A stretch of 64,000 nucleotides of DNA from the NCBI RefSeq assembly GCF_009834565.1, contig NZ_CP019428.1, positions 3,100,001 through 3,164,000 on the forward strand. The letters run 5' to 3'. Below the pieces are notes generated by a model. It ran no database searches, was not told the origin of the DNA, and saw only the letters and a program-made list of their open reading frames with translations. The DNA comes from Pseudomonas sp. R76 (GTDB lineage: Bacteria > Pseudomonadota > Gammaproteobacteria > Pseudomonadales > Pseudomonadaceae). Below, piece after piece: positions 50,067 through 59,838 of this stretch. Both the position numbers and the translations under genes were made by a program. Every line of letters begins with the position of its first letter. Positions within the stretch are counted from its first letter, which is position 1.

Positions 50067-52823
50067 TCAGCTTTCTTGATCATCAGGATTGATAAAGACA
50101 TTGACCGGGAAATCCCCCAGGGCAGCGCTGATCAACAGCTCCTTGTTTGGTGTGACTGCGCCTGTATGAAAAAGTCCCTTCCAGTTTTGTGTTGTCGCGG
50201 CGAACGGTAATTTCACCCGCGTATCGCCCCAAACCTGCGCATTGATGTGAGGCTGTTCACCGTTTTCCAGCAGGCGATGAGGCCAGCGTGGCACCACCAC
50301 CAGCAGGTGTTTACCGTGATGCTCGCGGCAGAATGCGACGACGTGATCGGCCTGTTTGCCGATGACTTCCAGCGGTGTATAGCTGCCGCTGCGGGAGAGC
50401 GCGGGATCAGCCTTGCGCAAGGCTAACACCTCAGCAATCAGCGCCTGTTTGATACGCCCGTCGCGCCAGTGGGACAACAGCTCGCCGACGTCCGGTGGTG
50501 CATCCAGCGCGCGTTGCCGTGCGTTGAAATCCACCGGGCGACGGTTATCCGGGTCCACCAGGCTGAAGTCCCAGAACTCAGCGCCCTGGTACAGGTCCGG
50601 CACACCCGGCACGGTGATACGAAGCAAGGATTGCGCCAGGCTGTTGACTGCGCCGGCCGCCGCGATGGCGTGGGCGGCGTTGCCCAGGGCACTGCGCAAA
50701 GCGTTGCCTTCTTCACTGGTCAGCAGGCGCGTGAGGAAAGCCTCGACGCTTTGCTCATAGGCCTCGTTCGGCGCGCTCCAGCTGCTTTGCAGCTTGGCTT
50801 CGCGCAGGGCTTTTTGTTGCCACTGCCACAGGCGCTGTTGATAGTCCTGCAAGTCCGGGTTGGCATCCAACGGCCAACTGCCCAGCAGCACTTGATAAAG
50901 GATCAGCTCGTCACCGGCGGACGGGCTGCTGGCGTCGTCGCGCAACGGTGCCGCGAGGGTGCGCCAGTGTTCGACCTGCTCGGCGTACCACGGCGCGCAT
51001 TCGCTGAGTACCGCCAGGCGCGCGCGGCTGTCTTCGCCGCGTTTGTGGTCGTGGGTGGCGGTGGCCAGCAGGTTGTCGGGAAAGGTTTGCAAGCGCTGTT
51101 GATTGACCGCGTGAAATTCTCCGACAGGTGCACTGAACTGCTCGGTGCTGAAGCCCACATCGTTACGCGACAGCAGCACCGCCGAGCGATAGAACGCAGT
51201 GTCTTCAACGGCCTTGGCGGCGGCGGGCGAGGTCAGTTGCTGGAAGCGCACGCAGGCATGCTTGAGCATCTTGCGTTCACGGCCCACCGGGCGATTGCGC
51301 CAGGGTTGGCCGCCGAGCCATTTTTCCAGGTGATCGAGCACCGGCCAGTCGCCTTCGCTCAAGGTGCTGCGGGCACCGGCCAAGGCCTGCAGGAAAAACA
51401 CATCATCGCGTTCGCTGCGCCCGCGCGCACTGATGTAGGTGCGGTACACCGGGAAGTGCACGATCAGTTCCTGCAAGGCGCGGCGAATAGCGCCCAGGGT
51501 CAGGTCGCGGGTCATTACATCATCGCGGGCCACTTGCAGCAGGGCTTGGGCCACGCTTTCAAAGTCACCGGCCAGGGAGCCGTTGAGGATTTGCTGGCGT
51601 GCCAGCCAGGCTTCTTCGATAAACGCTGAAGGCCGTTCGCTGTGGCGGGTCCACAGTTCGGCAAGTGGTTCAAAGCCTTGAGGATCATGTTGCAGCAGTG
51701 ACAGCTGGTTCATGAACTCGTAGCCGGTGGTGCCGTCGACTTTCCAGTCTTCGCGCAGGGTTTCGCCTTCGCCGAGGATTTTCTCCACGAAGATCGGCAG
51801 GTGCCGCTCGGGCGCCAGCGAATCCACGCGACGGCGCAGCTTGCGGCAGTAACCGCGCGGGTCGGCCAGCCCGTCGATATGGTCGATGCGCAGGCCATCC
51901 ACCAGGCCTTCGCTGATCAATTCGAAGATCTTGCCGTGGGTGGCTTCGAATACGGCCGTGCGTTCCACACGCAGGCCGCCCAACTCGTTGACGTCGAAGA
52001 AGCGCCGCCAGTTGATGTCGTCCGCGGCGGTGCGCCAGCTGGCGAGGCGGTAAGTTTGCTGTTCGAGCAAGTGATGCAGGCGGGCAAACCCTTCCGGTTG
52101 GCGCCCGTCGAACTCGCTAAGGCACTGCTCAATAGCGTGCAGCACGTCGCTTTCGGTAGCACGTTCGGCCAGTGCCTGCTTGAGCCACGCCGCTTCGTGG
52201 TACGCGTCGTCCTGATAGGCGAGAGCGTTGAAACGATCGGCCAACGGCTTGAGCAGGTCGTCGTCTCCGAAGATCAGCGCGTAATCGCGCGGGCAGATCG
52301 GGAAGCGGTGTTCGTAATGCTCGACGTAAAACGCGCCGTGTTCGGCATCGAACTGCAGCACCAGCGTGCCGGTTTGCAGGGCTTCGCCGTAGTCGCTGCC
52401 GAGAAACGGCATCAGCAACTGGCCCTTGAGCAACGGGTCGGGCGAGTGCCATTGAATGTCGAAAAACTCGCTGTAGGCGCTCAAGCGGCCCCACTCCAGC
52501 AGGTCCAGCCACCAGGGGTTATCGGCGCCGCCGACGGCCATGTGGTTGCTGACGATATCCAGGATCAGGCCCATACCGTGTTCACGCAGCGCCGCGACCA
52601 GGCGGCGCAACGCCGCTTCGCCGCCCAGCTCGGGGTTAACCGTGGTCGGGTCGACCACGTCGTAACCGTGCATGGAGCCGGCTCGGGCGCTGAGCAGCGG
52701 CGAGGCGTACAGGTGGCTGATGCCCAACCGGGCAAAGTACGGCACCAGCGGCACCGCGTCATCTAGGGTGAAGCCTTTATGAAATTGCAGGCGCTGGGTC
52801 GCGCGCAGGGGCAGGTCTTTCAT
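50067..52823 (-). CDS. treY: Malto-oligosyltrehalose synthase
   Basis: A 918-residue GH13 enzyme that turns the reducing end of malto-oligosaccharides into a trehalose unit. Motifs: ISHLYASPLLSARAGS (about residues 34-49), LDIVSNHMAVGG (about 88-99), GLRIDHIDGLADP (nucleophile Asp, about 309-321) and a late catalytic Asp in ATATHDHKRGEDSRAR (about 583-598). The start overlaps the malQ stop by 4 bp. With TreZ it forms the TreYZ route from glycogen to trehalose. Confidence 0.94.
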   Translation of the reverse strand: MKDLPLRATQRLQFHKGFTLDDAVPLVPYFARLGISHLYASPLLSARAGSMHGYDVVDPTTVNPELGGEAALRRLVAALREHGMGLILDIVSNHMAVGGADNPWWLDLLEWGRLSAYSEFFDIQWHSPDPLLKGQLLMPFLGSDYGEALQTGTLVLQFDAEHGAFYVEHYEHRFPICPRDYALIFGDDDLLKPLADRFNALAYQDDAYHEAAWLKQALAERATESDVLHAIEQCLSEFDGRQPEGFARLHHLLEQQTYRLASWRTAADDINWRRFFDVNELGGLRVERTAVFEATHGKIFELISEGLVDGLRIDHIDGLADPRGYCRKLRRRVDSLAPERHLPIFVEKILGEGETLREDWKVDGTTGYEFMNQLSLLQHDPQGFEPLAELWTRHSERPSAFIEEAWLARQQILNGSLAGDFESVAQALLQVARDDVMTRDLTLGAIRRALQELIVHFPVYRTYISARGRSERDDVFFLQALAGARSTLSEGDWPVLDHLEKWLGGQPWRNRPVGRERKMLKHACVRFQQLTSPAAAKAVEDTAFYRSAVLLSRNDVGFSTEQFSAPVGEFHAVNQQRLQTFPDNLLATATHDHKRGEDSRARLAVLSECAPWYAEQVEHWRTLAAPLRDDASSPSAGDELILYQVLLGSWPLDANPDLQDYQQRLWQWQQKALREAKLQSSWSAPNEAYEQSVEAFLTRLLTSEEGNALRSALGNAAHAIAAAGAVNSLAQSLLRITVPGVPDLYQGAEFWDFSLVDPDNRRPVDFNARQRALDAPPDVGELLSHWRDGRIKQALIAEVLALRKADPALSRSGSYTPLEVIGKQADHVVAFCREHHGKHLLVVVPRWPHRLLENGEQPHINAQVWGDTRVKLPFAATTQNWKGLFHTGAVTPNKELLISAALGDFPVNVFINPDDQES

Positions 52824-54904
52824 CGGTCACGCTCATGGGCTTGGTTGCGCGCGACGGCCAGCAGTTCGAGGCGGCGGGCGGCGCCGGCGTTGTCGAGCAG
52901 GCTGGCGGCCTCGCCCGGCAGGCGGCGACGCCAGTTGGGATGGGTGTCGGTGGTGCCGGGCAGGTTGGCTTGTTCCTCGATGCCCAGCGCGTCTTCCAGC
53001 GGCAGCAGCACCAGCGGCGCACGGGTGTGGCCCAGGTAGCGCACGCTGGCGTCGATCATATGGTCGGTGTCGTTGCGGATCTCATCGACGAAGTTTTGCG
53101 GGTCCTGGCTCAAGGCCTGGCGCAGCGCCTGGCGTTCACGCAGGCGGTGCTCGCTCCATTGCTCCACGGTCGGCGCGTCAATCAGGCCGAGTTGAATGTT
53201 CCACTCGATGTCGCGGCTGTGCCACCAGCCATTGAGCGTCGGCAAATCGTGGGTGCTGGTGGTCGCCAGGGCATTGTCCGGCCAGTCGAGGATCGGCTTG
53301 AACTGGCCATCGTGGCCTTGTTCGAACAGCAGCACACGCATGCCCAGGATCGAGCGGCCGCTGAGTTTTTCGCGCAGGCCGTCGGGCACGGTACCGAGGT
53401 CTTCACCCAGCACAATCGCCTGGTGGCGGTGGGATTCCAACGCCAGCAGCCGCAGCATGTCGTCGACCGGGTAATACAGGTAGGCGCCTTCGCGCGGCGA
53501 GGCGTCCATGGGCATCACCCACAGGCGCTGCAGGCCCATCACGTGGTCGATGCGCAAGCCGCCGGCGTGGGCGAAGTTAGCGCGCAGCATCTCGATGAAG
53601 GCGCGGAAACCATGGCGTTTGAGACCTTCCGGGGAAAACGCCGAGATGCCCCAGCCTTGACCGGCGCGGTTGAGAATATCGGGTGGCGCGCCGACGGTGA
53701 GGTTGGCGAGCAATTCATCCTGGCGGCTCCAGGCCTGGCTGCCGCCGCCGTCGGCGCCAACGGCGAGGTCGGCGATCAGGCCGACGCCCATGCCGCTGCC
53801 CCGCGCGGCTTGTTGCGCACGTTCCAGGCAGCGCGCGATCAGCCACTGGCTGAAGGCGTAAAAGCCGATTTCTTCAGTGTGTTCTGCGGCAAATTCCACC
53901 AGCGCCGGGCTCTGCGGGCTGCGCCAGGCTTCGGGCCAGTGACGCCAGTCGAGGTCTTCCCCGGCAGCGGCGCGCACGGCTTGTACGGCTTCGAAGCGGC
54001 AGTGGTTTTCCAGGGCTTCGCCGCCGGCCTGGCGGAAGCTCAGGAAGTCGGCATGCTGAGGGTGCTGGCCGTGGCGGAAGTCTTCATACAAGGCGCGCAA
54101 CAGGCGCTGCTTGGCCTTGGCCGCGGCCGGCCAGTCGATCAGCGTGTGTTGCTCCAGTGCGTGCAATTCATCCGCCAGCCCGAGGGCGTCTATAGCGTTG
54201 CGCACTTCGCGCTCGCCGAGGATGCAGGCGGGCGAGGCGTACAGGCTATTCAGAAACAAACGGCTGGAGGGCGAGTAGGGGCTGTAACGCTCGGTGTCGG
54301 CACTGAACATCGCGTGCATCGGGCTGATGGCCAAGGCATCGGCGCCGCGCTCGGCGGCGGAGCGTGCCAGGTGTTCCAGGGCTTGGGTGTCGCCAAAACC
54401 GCCGTCACCGAGGCGGCGCAGCGCATACAACTGGGCACTCATGCCCCAGGCGCGCGCCGGTTGGCTGTCCACGGCTTCGGCCACGCTGTAGCAGTGCGTG
54501 GGCGCTACGGCGAGGGTGAAGGTCTGGTCGTCGATGTGCACCTGGTGGTAGCCCAGCGCAATAATGCCGGGCAGCACGCCGTCGCCGTCGAGGCGCAACT
54601 CCAGGGTTTCGCCGTCTTCCAGGCTGACCCGGCACGGCGTATCTGCGGCGAAGTAGCGCGCGAGGTCGAGGCCTTCGCCGGTGTCAACGGTCATCAACGG
54701 TGGCAAGTGTTTGTCTTGTTGCACCTGCTCCAGTTCGCGCAGGCTGGCATCGATTTCGGCGTCGGTATCGGCCGGGTGGCCCAGGCCTTTGAGAACGGCA
54801 CGCAGGGCGTCGGGTTTCACATGTTGCGGGCGGCCGTTTGCGTCGATCCAATCGACGGCCAGGCCCGCGCGGCTGGCGAGTATTTCCAGGTTCGCTTCGC
54901 TCAA
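52820..54904 (-). CDS. malQ: 4-alpha-glucanotransferase (amylomaltase)
   Basis: A 694-residue GH77 enzyme. Motifs: RIDHVMGLQRLWVMP (nucleophile Asp), ALVILGEDLGTVP-type segment (VLGEDLGTVPDGL, acid/base Glu), TSTHDLPTLNGWW (third Asp), and an N-terminal domain as in the long MalQ proteins of proteobacteria. It disproportionates maltodextrins, lengthening chains for TreY. It is joined to treZ and treY by 4-bp overlaps on both sides. Confidence 0.93.
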   Translation of the reverse strand: MSEANLEILASRAGLAVDWIDANGRPQHVKPDALRAVLKGLGHPADTDAEIDASLRELEQVQQDKHLPPLMTVDTGEGLDLARYFAADTPCRVSLEDGETLELRLDGDGVLPGIIALGYHQVHIDDQTFTLAVAPTHCYSVAEAVDSQPARAWGMSAQLYALRRLGDGGFGDTQALEHLARSAAERGADALAISPMHAMFSADTERYSPYSPSSRLFLNSLYASPACILGEREVRNAIDALGLADELHALEQHTLIDWPAAAKAKQRLLRALYEDFRHGQHPQHADFLSFRQAGGEALENHCRFEAVQAVRAAAGEDLDWRHWPEAWRSPQSPALVEFAAEHTEEIGFYAFSQWLIARCLERAQQAARGSGMGVGLIADLAVGADGGGSQAWSRQDELLANLTVGAPPDILNRAGQGWGISAFSPEGLKRHGFRAFIEMLRANFAHAGGLRIDHVMGLQRLWVMPMDASPREGAYLYYPVDDMLRLLALESHRHQAIVLGEDLGTVPDGLREKLSGRSILGMRVLLFEQGHDGQFKPILDWPDNALATTSTHDLPTLNGWWHSRDIEWNIQLGLIDAPTVEQWSEHRLRERQALRQALSQDPQNFVDEIRNDTDHMIDASVRYLGHTRAPLVLLPLEDALGIEEQANLPGTTDTHPNWRRRLPGEAASLLDNAGAARRLELLAVARNQAHERDR

Positions 54905-56646
54905 AGGTGCTCTCCAACAGGGAATAGGGCGACGCGTGCGCTGAACGGCGCCAAATGCGCCTCGTCCATGGCAGGCGTCTCGAATAGCAGGTGCGTCGGC
55001 GCGGGGTGATCCAGCGGCGTGTCGCCAAGGTTCAGGTCAATCTGCAACACGCTGCCGTTACCCAGGCGCCAGCGCGCGGTGACGGCGCCGTCAGCCAGTA
55101 CCTGTGCGCCCAGGGCCACGCTGCCGGGCAGATGCGGCACGATATGCAGGTGACGCAAGCTCAGCAGATGCCGGTAAAACTGGCTGTGGGCATTCTCGGC
55201 AAAGCCGGGCGCCGATTGCAGAAAGGTCGGCAGGGCATTCGGGTCGGGGATATGTTCGCGCCGCTCCGGGTCTTTGAACGCCGCAAAGTCAGCGAACTCG
55301 TTGCGCCGGCCTTCGCGCACGGCTTCGGCCAGTTCGCCGTGGTGGTCGGTAAAGAACAGAAACGGCTCTGCGGCGTTGACCTCGTCGCCCATAAACATCA
55401 GCGGGATCATCGGCGACATCAGCAATAACGTGGTGGCCGCTTTGAGCGCCTGGGGCGAGCACAATTGATGCAGGCGCTCGCCCAGGGCGCGGTTGCCGAT
55501 CTGGTCGTGGTTCTGCAAAAACGCCACAAAGGCGCTGGGTGGCAAGTCGCCGCTGGGTTCGCCGCGCTCATGGCCGTGGCGAGTGGTGTGGCCCTGGTAG
55601 ATGAAACCTTCGCCCAGGCAGCGTGCGAGCTTGTCTGTCGGGTTTTCGGCGAAGTCGCTGTAATAGGCGTCGGTCTCGCCGGTCAGCAGCACATGCAAGA
55701 CGTTATGGAAGTCGTCGTTCCACTGCGCATCGAAATCATGCGTCAGCAGGCTGGCCTGGTTGAGTTCGTTTTCCAGCATCAGCCACACGTGACGACCGGT
55801 GTCCACCTGTTGGCGTACCCGGTGTGCCAGCTCTTTGAGGAACCCCGGATTGTCGATGGCGTGCACCGCGTCCAGGCGTAGGCCGTCGAAGCGGTATTCC
55901 AGCAGCCACATGAGTGCGTTATCGAGGAAGAAATCCCGCACTTCACGCCGATCAAAATCAATCCCGGCGCCCCACGGCGTGTGCACGTCTTCCTGAAAGA
56001 AGCCCTTGGCGTATTGGCCGAGGTAATTGCCGTCGGGGCCGAAGTGGTTGTAGACCACGTCGAGGATCACCGCCAAACCGTGCTCGTGGGCGCTGTCGAT
56101 CAGCTGTTTGAGTTGTTCGGGCGTGCCGTAGGAGGATTGCGGCGCGTAGGGCAGTACGCCGTCGTAACCCCAATTGCGCTCGCCGGGAAACTGCGCCAAT
56201 GGCATCAGTTCAATCGCGGTGACGCCCAGTTCGGCCAGGCGTGGCAGTTGTTGTTCAACCGCAGCGTAGCCACCCAGTACGCCGACATGCAGCTCGTAGA
56301 TGACGGCTTCATGCCAGGGGCGGCCTTGCCAGGTGCAGTGTCGCCATTGATAGGCGAGTGGGTCGACGACCACGCTCCAACCATGCACGTCCAGGGCCTG
56401 GGCCCTGGACGCCGGGTCGGGTACATCCATTTCGCCGTCGATGTTGTAGCGGTAGCGAGTGCCCGCCGGGCACTTTATTTCTATCTCAAACCAGCCTTCT
56501 GCCTGGGGCAGCATGGCGATGGATTTGCCGTCTTCCAATTCAACGCTGACATAAAACGCGTCTGGCGCCCACAAGGCAAAACGCGTGTGTTGCGCGTCCA
56601 GCATGATTGCGCCGTGGGGCCAGGTTTCCAGAGTCCGTGACGGCAT
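54901..56646 (-). CDS. treZ: Malto-oligosyltrehalose trehalohydrolase
   Basis: A 581-residue GH13 enzyme releasing trehalose from the product of TreY. An N-terminal CBM48-like domain (about residues 1-95) precedes WHEAVIYELHVGVLGGY, VILDVVYNHFGPDGNYL (about 187-203), FDGLRLDAVHAID (nucleophile Asp, about 250-262) and FLQNHDQIGNRALGER (about 373-388). AGGGAGGG lies about 8 nt before the ATG. It follows glgA after 19 bp and overlaps malQ by 4 bp. Confidence 0.94.
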   Translation of the reverse strand: MPSRTLETWPHGAIMLDAQHTRFALWAPDAFYVSVELEDGKSIAMLPQAEGWFEIEIKCPAGTRYRYNIDGEMDVPDPASRAQALDVHGWSVVVDPLAYQWRHCTWQGRPWHEAVIYELHVGVLGGYAAVEQQLPRLAELGVTAIELMPLAQFPGERNWGYDGVLPYAPQSSYGTPEQLKQLIDSAHEHGLAVILDVVYNHFGPDGNYLGQYAKGFFQEDVHTPWGAGIDFDRREVRDFFLDNALMWLLEYRFDGLRLDAVHAIDNPGFLKELAHRVRQQVDTGRHVWLMLENELNQASLLTHDFDAQWNDDFHNVLHVLLTGETDAYYSDFAENPTDKLARCLGEGFIYQGHTTRHGHERGEPSGDLPPSAFVAFLQNHDQIGNRALGERLHQLCSPQALKAATTLLLMSPMIPLMFMGDEVNAAEPFLFFTDHHGELAEAVREGRRNEFADFAAFKDPERREHIPDPNALPTFLQSAPGFAENAHSQFYRHLLSLRHLHIVPHLPGSVALGAQVLADGAVTARWRLGNGSVLQIDLNLGDTPLDHPAPTHLLFETPAMDEAHLAPFSARVALFPVGEHL

Positions 56647-56665
56647 CTATGAAGCCCTCCCTTGA

Positions 56666-58222
56666 TTATTTAGCGGATTTCCCCAGTGCTTTAGCGACCA
56701 GTTGTTCGTACAGTTCGGCGTAGGGTTCCACCGCCTGGCACCAGTTGAAGGGTTGGGTCATGGAGCGGCTGCGCATGGCGTTGAGCAAGCCTTTATTGGC
56801 AAACACGCGGAACGCGCGGCTCAGTGCCTCTTTGTAGCTTTCGACCGTGGATTCATTGAACAGGAACCCGGTGACGCCATTTTCGATGGTGTCGGCCAGC
56901 CCGCCGGTATTACGCGCCACCGGCAACGAACCGAAGCGCTGGGCATACATCTGGCTCAGGCCGCAGGGTTCGTAACGTGAAGGCATCAGCAGGAAGTCAC
57001 TGCCAGCGAACATGCGGCGTGCGTCGGTTTCATTGAAGCCAATGCGCACGCCGACCTGGCCGGGGAAGCGCAGGGCGAGTTCACGCATGGCGTTTTCTTC
57101 TTCTGGCTCACCGCGGCCGATAATCGCAATCTGGCCGCCGTTTTCGACGATAAAGCTGCTGACCGCTTCGGTCAGGTCCAGGCCTTTTTGATAGACCAGG
57201 CGCGACACCACGGCGAACAGCGGGCCGGTGGAGTCATGCAGGCCGAACAGCTCGCGGACATGGGCGGCGTTGACGGCTTTGCCTTCCCAGTCGCCGATAT
57301 TGAAGTTGTGGGTCAGGTGCGTGTCGGTGGAGGTTTCCCAGCTTTCGTCGATACCGTTGGGAATGCCACTGAGCAGGCCTTGCTGGGTCTTGCTGGCCAG
57401 GAAGCCATCCAGGCCGCAGCCGAATTCCGGCGTGGTGATTTCCTGGGCGTAGGTAGCGCTCACCGTGGTGATATGGCTGGAATACGCCATGCCGGCCTTG
57501 AGGAACGACATCTTGCCGTAGAACTCCATGCCTTCCTGTTGCAAGGCATGTGGCGGAATGCCCAGCTCCGGCGTGGAGGCCAGGCTGACCACGCCTTGAT
57601 AGGCCAGGTTATGAATGGTGAACAGGGTGGGCGTGCGTGAACCACGCCAGTGCATGTACGCCGGGGCCAGGCCAGCGGGCCAGTCGTGGGCGTGCACCAG
57701 GTCCGGGCACCAGTGGATCTGCGCGAGGTTGGCGGCCATGTCGGCGGCTGCCAGGCCCAGGCGGGCGAAACGAATATGGTTGTCGGGCCAGTCGCGGCCG
57801 TTGTTGGCGCCGTAAGGCGTGCCTTCGCGCTCGTAGAGCTCGGGGCAGATCAGTACATAGATGACCAGGCCGTCCTTGAGGTCCATGCGCCCGATCTTGC
57901 ACGGCGGCAGCGCCGCGTGGCCACCCAGTTCGCCGATGATGTGGATCGGGTTATCGCTCTCCATCACCTGCGGGTAGCCGGGGATCAGTACGCGCACATC
58001 ATGCAAATGCGCCATGGCGCGGGGCAGGGCAGCGGACACGTCGCCCAGGCCACCGGTCTTCACCAGATCGGCGAATTCGGAGGTCACAAACAAGACTTTC
58101 TTTCGATTAGGGTTCTGACTCACGATCGGCCGCACAGTGTTGGGCAGGTCGACCAACGATGTCGGTCCCCCTGCCGGCTGACTAAAACGCTCTCCCTGAG
58201 TATCTACTGCGGCACTGATCAT
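56666..58222 (-). CDS. glgA: Glycogen synthase
   Basis: A 518-residue GT5 glycogen/starch synthase, first gene of the leftward operon. After a 40-residue leader come KVLFVTSEFADLVKTGGLGDVSAALP (ADP-glucose-binding KTGGL), HAHDWPAGLAPAYMHW and the C-terminal RYEPCGLSQMYAQRFGSLPVARNTGGLADTI with the catalytic Glu. It elongates alpha-1,4-glucan, the substrate pool for the downstream trehalose genes. GGAGAG lies 5 nt before the ATG at 58222. ADP-glucose pyrophosphorylase and branching enzyme genes are not in the window. Confidence 0.94.
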   Translation of the reverse strand: MISAAVDTQGERFSQPAGGPTSLVDLPNTVRPIVSQNPNRKKVLFVTSEFADLVKTGGLGDVSAALPRAMAHLHDVRVLIPGYPQVMESDNPIHIIGELGGHAALPPCKIGRMDLKDGLVIYVLICPELYEREGTPYGANNGRDWPDNHIRFARLGLAAADMAANLAQIHWCPDLVHAHDWPAGLAPAYMHWRGSRTPTLFTIHNLAYQGVVSLASTPELGIPPHALQQEGMEFYGKMSFLKAGMAYSSHITTVSATYAQEITTPEFGCGLDGFLASKTQQGLLSGIPNGIDESWETSTDTHLTHNFNIGDWEGKAVNAAHVRELFGLHDSTGPLFAVVSRLVYQKGLDLTEAVSSFIVENGGQIAIIGRGEPEEENAMRELALRFPGQVGVRIGFNETDARRMFAGSDFLLMPSRYEPCGLSQMYAQRFGSLPVARNTGGLADTIENGVTGFLFNESTVESYKEALSRAFRVFANKGLLNAMRSRSMTQPFNWCQAVEPYAELYEQLVAKALGKSAK

Positions 58223-58597
58223 AGTTCTCTCCCACATATCTGGTCGGCTAACGGCCCGCTGCCATTAGCTCCGATGACCGCATCCTGCGGCCAGGCGCAC
58301 AAGCACTGTACAAACTGGCAAGGCGTATGCCAGTTGCACCCATTGCTAAAAAAGATTGGATGGACGGGCATTTGGTGTGAACCGCGTGCGCTCGCCTCCC
58401 TTAAAAACTGGACCTATGGCAGAGTTGGAAAGTTTAGATTTTTTGCGGGGTTTTTGTTTTGGAACGGACCCATCGGTCATGAGTCTAGGACAGATTCCAG
58501 AGCCTGTAGGGTTTACAAGGCATTTTTGTAGGACAAAAAACTTGTAACGATATGCAAGGTTGAAACTTGCAGTGATTTGCGGGGATTGGCGGGCTTG
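58223..58597. other. glgA upstream region
   Basis: About 375 bp that should contain the promoter of the long glycogen/trehalose operon. An inverted repeat TGCAAG-GTTGAAA-CTTGCA (58552-58570) is present. No clear sigma-70 or RpoS promoter could be fixed by eye, and no gene was recognised. Confidence 0.4.
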
Positions 58598-58841
58598 TTG
58601 TGGCGAGCGGGCTTGCTGTGGCGAGCGGGCTTGCCCTGCGCTGGGGCGCGAAGCGGCCCTAAAATCGGCAGCCTCGGTATGGCAGGTGTACCGAGGGTGC
58701 CTTATTGGGAGCGCTTCGCACTCCAACGCAGGGCAAGCCTGCTCGCCACAGCAAGCCTGCTCGCCACAACAAGCCCGCTCGCCACAACAAGCCTGCTTCC
58801 CAAAACAAGTCTGCTTCCCACAGCAGGCCTGCTTGCCACAA
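58598..58841. repeat. REPIN-like element with expanded 18-bp REP array
   Basis: Two 18-bp units (58598-58615 and 58616-58633, TTGTGGCGAGCGGGCTTG type) face, across a ~100-bp hairpin-forming centre, six inverted units at 58734, 58752, 58770, 58788, 58806 and 58824 (CAAGCCTGCTCGCCACAA type), which diverge progressively (TTCCCAAAA variants). The centre shares the TTGGGAGCGCTTCGCACTCC segment with the element at 27511-27642. It lies between the 2-hydroxyacid dehydrogenase stop and glgA. Confidence 0.85.
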
Positions 58842-58858
58842 AATGGTGCGACGCAGGA

Positions 58859-59812
58859 TCAGCCCAGCACGCGAACGGGCGCGCCGCTGGCCCAGGCCTG
58901 AACATCTTCAATCATCTGCTGATAAAACTGCCGGTGATTCTGCTCGCTCACATACCCCACATGCGGGGTGGCCAACACATTCGGCAACCGCCGGAACGGG
59001 TGATCAACCGGCAGTGGCTCTTCGCTATAAACGTCCAGCGCCGCCCCCGCCAGTCGCCCTTCGGACAGTGCCGAGACCAGCGCCTGTTCATCCACAATCG
59101 GCCCGCGTGCCGTGTTCACCAAGCGTGCCGTCGGCTTCATCCAGCCCAACGCCTCGGCATCCACCAAGCCGCGGCTGCGGTCGCTGAGCACCAGGTGCAC
59201 GGTGAGAATATCGGCCTGTTCGAACAGCTCACGCTTGCTGACCCAGGTCACGCCCGCTTCGGCTGCGCGTTGCGGCGTGAGGTTTTCACTCCAGGCAATC
59301 ACGCGCATGCCGAACACCTGGGCAAACTGCGCGACTTTCTGGCCAATGCTGCCCAGCCCGAGAATGCCCAGGGTCTTGCCATACAGATCGCCGCCCAGCC
59401 CGACCTGCCATCCGCCGTCCCGCAGGGCGTTGGCTTCGACCAGCAAGTTGCGGGTGGAGGCCATGATCAACGCCCAGGTCAGCTCCGGCGCCGCCTGTTT
59501 ATAGCTGTCGGTGCCGCACACCTGAATGCCTAGGGCCTTGGCGGCAGGAATGTCGATGGCCGCATTGCGCATGCCGCCGGTTACCAGCAGCTTGAGGTTG
59601 GGCAGGCCCTGCAGCAGGGCTTTGTCGAAGGTGGAGCGCTCGCGCATCACGCAAATCACCTCGAAGCCGCGCAAACGCTCGATCATCGTCGCGGTGTCCG
59701 CCGGGTAATCGTGCAGGAAGTGCACCTGGCCCACTGCGTTCAACACCGACCAATCCACTACGCCACTGGCCACATTCTGCCAATCATCAATGACTGCAAT
59801 CTGTACCGACAT
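58859..59812 (-). CDS. D-2-hydroxyacid dehydrogenase family protein
   Basis: A 317-residue NAD(P)-dependent dehydrogenase. Dinucleotide fold GILGLGSIGQKVAQFAQVFG (about residues 148-167), catalytic Arg in VNTARGPIVDE (about 231-241), Glu in DVYSEEPLP (about 258-266) and His in ATPHVGYVSE (about 280-289). It interconverts a 2-oxo acid and the D-2-hydroxy acid; the substrate is unknown. It lies 26 bp from the alpha/beta hydrolase stop, so it may be co-transcribed with it. Confidence 0.88.
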   Translation of the reverse strand: MSVQIAVIDDWQNVASGVVDWSVLNAVGQVHFLHDYPADTATMIERLRGFEVICVMRERSTFDKALLQGLPNLKLLVTGGMRNAAIDIPAAKALGIQVCGTDSYKQAAPELTWALIMASTRNLLVEANALRDGGWQVGLGGDLYGKTLGILGLGSIGQKVAQFAQVFGMRVIAWSENLTPQRAAEAGVTWVSKRELFEQADILTVHLVLSDRSRGLVDAEALGWMKPTARLVNTARGPIVDEQALVSALSEGRLAGAALDVYSEEPLPVDHPFRRLPNVLATPHVGYVSEQNHRQFYQQMIEDVQAWASGAPVRVLG

Positions 59813-59838
59813 TCACGAGTGCCTCGAAAAAGGTGGGA

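Noticed and set aside
52835..55009. Open frame of about 724 codons antisense to malQ
   Set aside because: A shadow of the malQ frame with no recognisable domain.
58734..58841. CRISPR or minisatellite-coded protein
   Set aside because: Six contiguous 18-bp units without spacers; they match the REP unit in the opposite arm, so the array is REP-derived.
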